Both the position numbers and the translations under genes were made by a program. The notes under the pieces are model-generated. The model was not told the DNA's origin. It was given only the letters and a program-made list of their open reading frames with translations, and ran no database searches. From Candidatus Woesearchaeota archaeon (GTDB lineage Archaea > Nanobdellota > Nanobdellia > SCGC-AAA011-G17 > JACOZS01), in the NCBI GenBank assembly GCA_016181215.1, contig JACOZS010000017.1, positions 1 to 5,109 on the forward strand: a DNA stretch of 5,109 nucleotides, given 5' to 3'. Shown one piece after another: positions 1 to 4,728 of this stretch. Each line of letters begins with the position of its first letter. Within the stretch, counting starts at the first letter, position 1.

Positions 1-95
1 CCAGAAAAGTTATTGAAAAAGCTCATTAAAAATATTACTATAATCAGAGAAGCGATAATAGTATCAGTATTGACATTATACCTCTTTTTAACCAT
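1..95 (-). CDS. Start of an unidentified membrane-anchored protein (3' end outside window)
   Basis: An ATG at 95 opens a frame with no stop to the left edge (31 codons). The peptide begins MVKKRYNV and has an uncharged stretch at about residues 13-27 (IIASLIIVIFLMSFF), preceded by Lys/Lys/Arg. This is a typical N-terminal membrane anchor or uncleaved signal with the N-terminus in the cytoplasm. The start is chosen because a TATA box (TTTAAATA, minus strand) ends 22 nt before the ATG, the same spacing as in three other genes here. No ribosome-binding site is visible, as expected for a leaderless mRNA. The product cannot be named from 31 residues. A plus-strand frame open over 1-114 competes for the same DNA but has no visible start or promoter. 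Confidence 0.55.
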   Translation of the reverse strand, partial: MVKKRYNVNTDTIIASLIIVIFLMSFFNNFS

Positions 96-117
96 CAATT
101 TTTATTGTAATTAAAAG

Positions 118-125
118 TATTTAAA
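118..125 (-). promoter_or_regulatory. TATA box of the left-edge gene
   Basis: The minus strand reads TTTAAATA, followed by 22 nt and then the ATG at 95. In archaea transcription starts about 25 nt downstream of the TATA box, so the mRNA would begin at or within a few bases of the start codon. The A/G-rich bases just upstream (AATAAGA) fit the TFB recognition position loosely. The box lies only one base from the inverted repeat at 127-160. Confidence 0.6.
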
Positions 126-126
126 T

Positions 127-160
127 CTTATTGTTTTTGAGCTGTAAAGTAAACAATAAG
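127..160. repeat. Perfect 10-bp inverted repeat between gatE and the left-edge gene
   Basis: CTTATTGTTT at 127-136 and AAACAATAAG at 151-160 are perfect inverted copies around a 14-nt spacer. The repeat starts 10 bases past the gatE stop codon and ends one base before the TATA box of the next gene. It could form a weak AT-rich hairpin at the end of the gatE mRNA. It could also be a palindromic operator for a regulator of the left-edge promoter; its placement next to the TATA/BRE region fits that reading. The stem is not followed by a long T-run on the minus strand, so a classical terminator is not clear. Confidence 0.5.
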
Positions 161-169
161 TAAAAGATA

Positions 170-1591
170 TTATCTGGCTTCTTTCTTCACAATCTCCACA
201 ATCTTCTTGTTATCTATCTTTCCTCTAAACTTCTTCATAATCTCTCCCATAACAGCATTAAAACTGGCTCCTTTATTTTTCTTAATAATCTCAAAAATCT
301 CTTTTTCTATTTTATTCTCATCAACAGGTTTAAACTTATCATAATCAACATTTCCTTTTTCACATATTTCCTTTAATATCTCCAAGACAGAATTTCTACT
401 TATTTCATTCCTCTCCAATTTCCTAAAGAGATCTTCAAAATGCTCATCTTTTAACTTATCTAACTTTAAATTATACCTGCTTTGTAATTCTTTAGGCATC
501 TCTGCTATAACCTTTGCTATAAAATTGGGTTCTATCTTCTTAAATTTATCAACCAAAACAAAAAATACATCACGAGTTAAAACCTCTTTAGCTAACTGCG
601 GACTTAATCCATATTCTTTCTCAAGCTTCAAGGCCCTTTCCGTAGCAAGTTCGGGGATTTTGACTTCATTTAGCAGGTGTTCTGTAATTCTGAAGGCCGG
701 AATGTCTGATTCAACATATAACCTTGCAGCCCCAGGCATGGGTCTTAAATAACTTGTAGTTGAATCAGGTTCAACTTTCCTTACATGGGACTGTAATTTC
801 TTACCTTCCTTAATATCATTCAACATTCTTTCAACTTCATTTCTTATCACTTTTGGCATACTCCTTAAATCCTGGAAACCTTTAACCTCTACTCTTGGAT
901 ATCCTTTAATGCTTAGATTTACATCCTGCCTTATTGTACCTATACCGGACTTAAAACGACCAGTTGATTTTAGAACCATTCCAATATATTCAGCTATTTC
1001 CTTAGCATGATCAGGATCATCAATATCCGGACCAGTAGAGACCTCAATCAAAGGTATACCTAAACGATCCAGCCTATAAGTTACATAATCTTTTTCTTCT
1101 TTTATTTTTCTTGCAGCATCTTCCTCTAAACAAACGCCTTGTATACTAACCTTACCTTTAGGAGTTTCAATGTAACCATCAAATCCTATTAACGAACTTC
1201 TTTGAAATCCGCTCGTATTTGAATAATCTAATACCTGTTTCCTCATAAAATGAACTTCATCCGTAATCTTACAATTTAATAATTTAGCAACTATTAATGC
1301 AGTTTCTAACGCATGTTTATTTACTGGATGTGGGGGCTCATCATCAGCCTCCACAAGGCAACTACTTTCCTCTGGATATTCATAAGTAACATATCTATTT
1401 TTGCCCATCTCATATCTAGCAACCACATCTTCCTCCCCCAATTCACTCTTAGTAGCAATTAACCTCCTCATTATCTTAATCCCAGGATTATCCGTTAGAA
1501 TAGAAGGACAAGAACAAAACAACTTATGAGTTTCCATCTGTCTGTGGATTTCCAAACCTATTTTTAGTCCAAATTCTTTATGATCTAGCAT
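170..1591 (-). CDS. gatE: Glu-tRNA(Gln) amidotransferase subunit E, short form without the GAD insertion domain
   Basis: GatE is the archaeal kinase/transamidase subunit. It phosphorylates the glutamate on mischarged Glu-tRNA(Gln) and amidates it with ammonia from GatD, giving Gln-tRNA(Gln) in the cytoplasm. Family signatures along the 473 residues are: GLKIGLEIHRQ (8-18), LFCSCPS (24-30), VEADDEPPHP (80-89, GatE rather than GatB), MRKQVLDYSNTSGFQR (116-131), CLEEDAAR (154-161), YRLDRLGIPLIEV (172-184), IGTIRQDVNLSI (217-228), RVEVKGFQDL (233-242) and YLRPMPGAARLYVESDIP (281-298). A helical tail region follows to the end, including a GGTs-like/YqeY-type C-terminus. Known archaeal GatE proteins are about 620-630 residues, with an AspRS-like GAD domain between the RVEVKG helix and the RPMP block. 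Here only about 25 residues separate them. The start at 1591 fits the family N-terminus; a TTG 18 codons upstream was not used. No Shine-Dalgarno sequence is seen. The start overlaps the upstream endonuclease ORF by 14 nt, so translation may be coupled. Confidence 0.93.
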   Translation of the reverse strand: MLDHKEFGLKIGLEIHRQMETHKLFCSCPSILTDNPGIKIMRRLIATKSELGEEDVVARYEMGKNRYVTYEYPEESSCLVEADDEPPHPVNKHALETALIVAKLLNCKITDEVHFMRKQVLDYSNTSGFQRSSLIGFDGYIETPKGKVSIQGVCLEEDAARKIKEEKDYVTYRLDRLGIPLIEVSTGPDIDDPDHAKEIAEYIGMVLKSTGRFKSGIGTIRQDVNLSIKGYPRVEVKGFQDLRSMPKVIRNEVERMLNDIKEGKKLQSHVRKVEPDSTTSYLRPMPGAARLYVESDIPAFRITEHLLNEVKIPELATERALKLEKEYGLSPQLAKEVLTRDVFFVLVDKFKKIEPNFIAKVIAEMPKELQSRYNLKLDKLKDEHFEDLFRKLERNEISRNSVLEILKEICEKGNVDYDKFKPVDENKIEKEIFEIIKKNKGASFNAVMGEIMKKFRGKIDNKKIVEIVKKEAR

Positions 1592-2723
1592 TTTCAATTT
1601 TATTATATAATCTATCTGATTTTTCAGTACCCTTTTCAAATACAAATATAGCTTTATTAAGTTTACTTCTATTTAACCCTTTTGATAAACAAATCCATCT
1701 TCCGTATGTATCCTGCCTTATATCTTTCATTGGGATGTGAGCTTTAGATAATATCTGATAAGTATTCCTTATAATATCATAACTTTTAGAAGATACTTCT
1801 ATTCTATTTCCTTCTCTATGCACACAACCATCAAAAGTCATATAACCACATACAAAAGCTTTTCTAAATCTTAATGAGGATGTGCTTATTATTTTTGGTT
1901 CTTTTACAGTATAAGTCTTTTCCCCCATTGGAAAATCTAAAAATTTATTTAAATATCTACCAATAATCTTATTATCTAGATCAACTCTGTAGGCATCTTT
2001 TGTACTATACCTACTTAATTTCGGTCTAATACCAAAAGTATTAAAAATCCAATTTTGATATGCTTCTAATGCGGCTTTATAGTGGTCAGCTATATTTATC
2101 CCATAAGAAATCCAAAAGATAATCTTATCATCTATAAAAAATGGCTTAAGTAGCCTCACAACCTCCAATCGTTCTATTCGCAGATTACATCTAATTAGAC
2201 CGCGTGTTTTATACATCTTAAATGCACATTCGCACTCTTTAAAAATATTCTTTATTTTTTTAATAATTTTTAAGTCTTTAAACTGAATACCCAGTTTTAC
2301 ATGTAAATTACCATCACCAGCATGCGCACCAGCAATTTTACATAAATCAATAGTTAATGATTTAATCGCTCTAATTTGTTTAGATGTAGCATTATTACAT
2401 TTTAGAAACTCGACAGATTTAATTATTCTATTTCGGTAGGACTCATTATCTTGAATCATAGAGAGAGTTAAATTTATTATAGGTATCGGAATCCATTCTT
2501 TTTTACAATAACAGATATCATTTACAGGGCCAAGACTACAATTTAATTTTTTACTAACAATTCTGAAAAATTCAGCATTACTTATTTTCTTTTCTTTAGT
2601 TGCTTTTTTCAAAAGTTCCATGAAAATGTCTCTAAGATTTTTGCCTTTAAAACAAATCCAACTTTTAGGAGAGAAATCTATTTCTGGATCATGAAGTTTA
2701 AAAAGATCAAATTTCATAGACAT
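1578..2723 (-). CDS. Free-standing LAGLIDADG homing endonuclease-like protein
   Basis: This 381-residue protein carries two LAGLIDADG-type motifs: LCKIAGAHAGDGNL (127-140) and AFVCGYMTFDGCV (289-301). Both keep the acidic residue expected to bind the catalytic metal (D137 and D298), so a single chain with two half-sites could cleave DNA. After the second motif comes a strand-like stretch, IEVSSKSYDIIRNTYQIL, typical of the fold. Residues 20-85 form a separate N-terminal region (KSWICFKGKNL, then SNAEFFRIVSKKL, then EWIPIPI) that looks like a small helix-turn-helix-type module. Proteins with this layout occur as stand-alone genes in DPANN archaea (from memory). There are no intein splice residues and no host protein around it. 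It has its own TATA box 23 nt before the ATG and no leader. Its last 14 bases overlap the start of gatE. A non-cleaving, regulatory role is possible. Confidence 0.86.
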   Translation of the reverse strand: MSMKFDLFKLHDPEIDFSPKSWICFKGKNLRDIFMELLKKATKEKKISNAEFFRIVSKKLNCSLGPVNDICYCKKEWIPIPIINLTLSMIQDNESYRNRIIKSVEFLKCNNATSKQIRAIKSLTIDLCKIAGAHAGDGNLHVKLGIQFKDLKIIKKIKNIFKECECAFKMYKTRGLIRCNLRIERLEVVRLLKPFFIDDKIIFWISYGINIADHYKAALEAYQNWIFNTFGIRPKLSRYSTKDAYRVDLDNKIIGRYLNKFLDFPMGEKTYTVKEPKIISTSSLRFRKAFVCGYMTFDGCVHREGNRIEVSSKSYDIIRNTYQILSKAHIPMKDIRQDTYGRWICLSKGLNRSKLNKAIFVFEKGTEKSDRLYNKIENARS

Positions 2724-2746
2724 TTTAGATTAAAACTAGAGGTTCT

Positions 2747-2756
2747 TTTATATATA
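2747..2756 (-). promoter_or_regulatory. Strong TATA box for the endonuclease-gatE unit
   Basis: The minus strand reads TATATATAAA, followed by 23 nt and then the ATG at 2723. This is close to the archaeal consensus and puts the transcription start at about the start codon. I see no comparably placed TATA box for gatE itself, so this promoter probably drives both genes. The bases just upstream (CGCGCAGCC) are GC-rich, not the A-rich TFB site usually expected. Confidence 0.65.
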
Positions 2757-2771
2757 GGCTGCGCGGGTGTT

Positions 2772-2793
2772 TGTCAAGTGAAAAGTATGTCAA
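2772..2793. repeat. Paired TGTCAA direct repeats upstream of the endonuclease promoter
   Basis: TGTCAA occurs at 2772-2777 and again at 2788-2793, a 16-bp period; on the minus strand these read TTGACA. They lie about 16-37 bp upstream of the endonuclease TATA box, separated from it by a GC-rich patch (2758-2769) that stands out in AT-rich surroundings. Two short direct repeats in this position could bind a dimeric regulator. The match is only 6 bases and may be chance. Confidence 0.25.
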
Positions 2794-2838
2794 CTTTAGG
2801 AATATATAGATTAGAAAATAATAATTAGAAATAAATCT

Positions 2839-2895
2839 CGAAAATCTTTCAGAAAAATTGAAAAGTTTACGAAAAATTCTAAAATATTCAGAAAA
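2839..2895 (-). terminator. T-rich tracts downstream of the DUF504 unit, with imperfect direct repeats
   Basis: Read on the minus strand this stretch has a series of T4-T5 runs (T5 at 2876-2872 and 2857-2853, T4 at 2895-2892, 2864-2861 and 2844-2841). Archaeal RNA polymerase terminates at such U-tracts without needing a hairpin. They sit after the DUF504 gene and the small ORF and before the next promoter, where a terminator is expected. TTCAGAAAA is repeated at 2848-2856 and 2887-2895, and CGAAAA at 2839-2844 and 2870-2875, so the region may have grown by a partial duplication. The general AT-richness lowers confidence. Confidence 0.35.
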
Positions 2896-2932
2896 TTAAC
2901 TTAACCACCCAGATTTAATTATTTTTATTATT

Positions 2933-3031
2933 CTACTTACCAACCAACATAACTGCATCCATCCAATTTATAATATAATTAGTAGTGGGATCTTCTTTAT
3001 CATATCTAATTTTCCAATCTATCTCTCCCAT
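2933..3031 (-). CDS. Possible 32-residue small protein overlapping the DUF504 stop
   Basis: An ATG at 3031, inside the last codons of the DUF504 gene and in a different frame, opens 32 codons ending in TAG. The peptide runs MGEIDWKIRYDKEDP, then TTNYIINWMDAVMLVGK. It has two Trp, a balanced charge pattern and a hydrophobic end, so it looks more like a protein than random AT-rich translation. The 13-base overlap with the DUF504 ORF would allow coupled translation. There is no clear Shine-Dalgarno sequence and I recognise no family. It could be a real small protein, the decayed end of a longer gene, or chance. Confidence 0.3.
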   Translation of the reverse strand: MGEIDWKIRYDKEDPTTNYIINWMDAVMLVGK

Positions 3032-3255
3032 ATGATTTTACCGTTCCTTCTTACTTTATTAATTCTATGCAATGGCACCATGACTTCTCTTTTCTCAATA
3101 TTAATGATAAAAAAGTTTCCCTTTCTTCCTATGCTTGTAAAAGGAATCTCAAACTCTTTTCTTAACACCCGGTCAAAATAAACTATTGTATACTCCTTGG
3201 GTTTTAAATTTTTATCCCACCTCAATTTATTTAATAGATCACCTATGTAAATCAT
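3019..3255 (-). CDS. UPF0248/DUF504 family protein (MJ1316-type RNA-end recognition domain)
   Basis: This 78-residue protein matches the whole UPF0248/DUF504 domain. The hallmarks are LLNKLRWD (7-14), the conserved IVYFDR (24-29), EIPFTSI (36-42), VPLHRI (60-65) and the terminal GKIIWER (72-78). The family is small, basic and nearly universal in archaea. By comparative genomics it has been proposed to recognise RNA ends carrying a 2',3'-cyclic phosphate, linking it to RNA repair; that role is prediction, not something visible here. The length is normal and no conserved block is missing. The ATG at 3255 is supported by a TATA-like box 22 nt upstream. The gene follows the coiled-coil gene by 34 nt but appears to have its own promoter. 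A possible small ORF overlaps its stop codon. Confidence 0.9.
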   Translation of the reverse strand: MIYIGDLLNKLRWDKNLKPKEYTIVYFDRVLRKEFEIPFTSIGRKGNFFIINIEKREVMVPLHRINKVRRNGKIIWER

Positions 3256-3277
3256 GATTTATAAGAATTACCTTAAG

Positions 3278-3284
3278 CTTTAAA
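3278..3284 (-). promoter_or_regulatory. TATA-like box of the DUF504 gene
   Basis: The minus strand reads TTTAAAG, followed by 22 nt and then the ATG at 3255, the leaderless spacing seen at three other genes in the window. The box starts 5 bases past the stop codon of the upstream coiled-coil gene, so this small gene may be transcribed both on its own and by read-through. It is weaker than the boxes at 2747 and 3765. Confidence 0.45.
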
Positions 3285-3289
3285 TCTTT

Positions 3290-3742
3290 CTACGCAGTAA
3301 CACTCTTGCAGTTTAATACAACATCACTTAATTCAGAATTTAATTCATCAATTTCATCTTGTATATTGCTGCCCTGCTCCCTAAATCCGTTTATTTCCTT
3401 GTTGTCAAAATCCACTTCTTCCTGACTTCCAGCTAATTGGTTGCCCCTGGCACCCATCTGCGCGGTAACAAGGTTACCATTGATATTTCGTAACTCATTC
3501 TTTAATTGATTGAGCTGGGAGTTTATCAAACTGATTTTATCATCACATCCTAATCCGTCAGAAGTTTTTTCCTTTATGACCTCCCTTACAATCTCTCTGA
3601 CAACCGGTTTCTGATCCTGTTCATCAACAACATATGACCCGGTAATAGAGCTTAATCTATCAGGCATACCGCTGTTTAGGAAAACAAATCCTAGGAATAT
3701 ACCAAATACTATTCCAAAAATAAACTCTCTAGATCCCCCCAT
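3290..3742 (-). CDS. Membrane-anchored protein with an external helical hairpin, function unknown
   Basis: I do not recognise a characterised family for these 150 residues. The N-terminus (MGGSREF) is followed by one membrane segment, about residues 7-23, with a GxxxGxxxG pattern at G10, G14 and G18, a common helix-packing motif. Next comes SSITGSYVV (31-39); an ITGxxV-like sequence right after the anchor is common in DPANN exported proteins (recollection, not checked). A charged linker (VVREIVREVIKEK, 47-59) leads to two predicted helices, about 67-92 and 108-143. They have hydrophobic residues at regular intervals and are separated by a Gly/Gln-rich turn. The only two Cys, C66 and C145, sit at the outer ends of this hairpin and could form a disulfide outside the cell. 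Predicted topology is N-in, C-out. It has a strong TATA box of its own. A part in envelope or pilus-like assembly is only a guess. Confidence 0.78.
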   Translation of the reverse strand: MGGSREFIFGIVFGIFLGFVFLNSGMPDRLSSITGSYVVDEQDQKPVVREIVREVIKEKTSDGLGCDDKISLINSQLNQLKNELRNINGNLVTAQMGARGNQLAGSQEEVDFDNKEINGFREQGSNIQDEIDELNSELSDVVLNCKSVTA

Positions 3743-3764
3743 AACTAGAATATGTACTTTAGGG

Positions 3765-3772
3765 TATATAAA
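3765..3772 (-). promoter_or_regulatory. TATA box of the coiled-coil membrane protein gene
   Basis: The minus strand reads TTTATATA, a consensus archaeal box, followed by 22 nt and then the ATG at 3742. No Shine-Dalgarno sequence precedes the ATG, which fits a leaderless mRNA. The box lies 22 bp beyond the final stop codon of the ketoacyl synthase remnant, so it marks the start of a new transcription unit after the gatD pair. Confidence 0.65.
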
Positions 3773-3794
3773 TCTTTAGTTTTAAAACCTCTCC

Positions 3795-4728
3795 TCATTT
3801 CTTAACCATCATTGCCCCATAAACAATTCCAGCTCCAGCAGCAGATATTGCAGCATAATCTCCATTTATAAATTCAGTATTATTAGCAAGTTTATGTAAT
3901 GCAAGCATACACAGGACCGACAAACTTCAGTTCATCAGGTTGAATCTCCCCAGAGGCTTTTCTTATTGAATCAGCCATTAATTTAGCAACCAGATCCATT
4001 CCTTCCTTTCCGCATCTTACAAAGTAGAGTCCAGTTTTAGGATCTCTGCCAAGCTCTTTAGAGGGTAATAACCCAGTTACAGGATTAAAAACATATAGTA
4101 AAGCAGGAGCTTCATTCCTTCTAATTGAAACACATGCTGCAGCACTTCCAGTACCCCATAAAGGTCCATTTGTTGCAATGCTCCAATCAGCATAATCCTG
4201 GCATTTTTCAACGGCAACTATAACAGCATTTGAACCTCGTTCTTTAGAGCTGGAAGCCAGAAGATGAACCATTTCAAATGCATAAATCATCCCCGCACAT
4301 GCTTTGTTTATTGTGAATACTTTTGCACCAGGACAGTTTAATTGTGCCGCAACTCTGTCCCCAAGAGAAGGAGTTTGCTGGGGTTCTGTGCTGTTCGCAA
4401 CAATCAAATAGTTTATGTCTTCACTAACCCATCCAGCTTTATACATTGCTTCCCTTGCAGCAACCTCAGCTAAGGTTTCAAGAGGAACATTAGACCAGCT
4501 CCTCTCTTTAATTCCGGTTGTTTTCAACATCCACTTATTAAATTTTTCAGCAAATTCAGCATCAGAATAAACTTTTCCCTCTGGCCCAGGAGAATAAACA
4601 TCCCTCATTTTATTAGTTAAATCATAATTAGTTACAACTCCTCCTTCAACTTCTTCTCCGATAGCAACATCATGTGTCGATACGACAGCAAGCGATTCTT
4701 CCAAGCCCCTATTCATTTCTCCAGCCAT
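3795..4728 (-). pseudogene. Ketoacyl-ACP synthase III (FabH)/thiolase-fold gene, 3' end broken
   Basis: The intact frame, 4728-3892 (278 residues), is a KAS III-type thiolase-fold enzyme. It shows VVTNYDL (31-37), W..KTTGIKER (66-76), TLAEVAAREAMYKAG (85-99) and the nucleophile motif INKACAGMIYAF with C144. LWGTGSAAACVS (190-201) stands where the family has FGDGAGA. Such enzymes condense acyl-CoA with malonyl-ACP. At FVGP (269-272), where the catalytic HQAN block should follow, the frame runs into a stop. Reading resumes one frame over at 3908-3795: MLALHKLANNTEF, then INGDYAAISAAGAGIVYGAM, a recognisable FabH C-terminus. Between those two blocks the GNTSxAS loop with the catalytic Asn is also absent. 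So there are two losses: roughly 10-15 bp causing the frameshift, and about 35 codons. The start at 4728 has a GAGG 7 nt upstream. The ATG at 4716 overlaps the gatD stop as ATGA and is an alternative. An assembly error is possible. Confidence 0.78.

Noticed and set aside
1..114. Plus-strand open frame from the left edge, ending in TAA at 112-114, encoding a hydrophobic C-terminus
   Set aside because: It would be the tail of a convergent membrane protein, but the minus-strand reading has an ATG plus a TATA box at the exact spacing used by its neighbours. The hydrophobicity on this strand may be a mirror of the antisense membrane segment. Sequence left of the window would decide.
525..752. 75-codon plus-strand ORF
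   Set aside because: It lies wholly inside gatE in antisense, has no promoter or family-like sequence, and gatE is strongly supported there.
1600..1612. TATA-like TTATATAA just upstream of gatE
   Set aside because: It ends only about 11 nt before the ATG, so transcription would start inside gatE and miss the start codon. It is codons of the endonuclease gene.
1592..1645. 18-codon N-terminal extension of gatE beginning at a TTG
   Set aside because: The GatE family begins just before GLKIGLEIH, and the ATG at 1591 fits this. The extension is only open frame inside the endonuclease gene.
1578..2723. Intein or intron-borne origin for the endonuclease
   Set aside because: The protein has its own promoter and start, there are no splice-junction residues (Cys/Ser start, His-Asn end), and no host protein is interrupted.
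2757..2932. RNA gene or CRISPR array in the main intergenic stretch
   Set aside because: No tRNA cloverleaf, C/D or H/ACA pattern or regular repeat-spacer structure is visible. The two TTCAGAAAA copies are too short and irregular.
3892..3930. Programmed ribosomal frameshift joining the two parts of the ketoacyl synthase gene
   Set aside because: A frame change would not restore the missing HQAN or GNTS regions, and no slippery run or stalling structure is evident. Deletion or assembly error explains it better.
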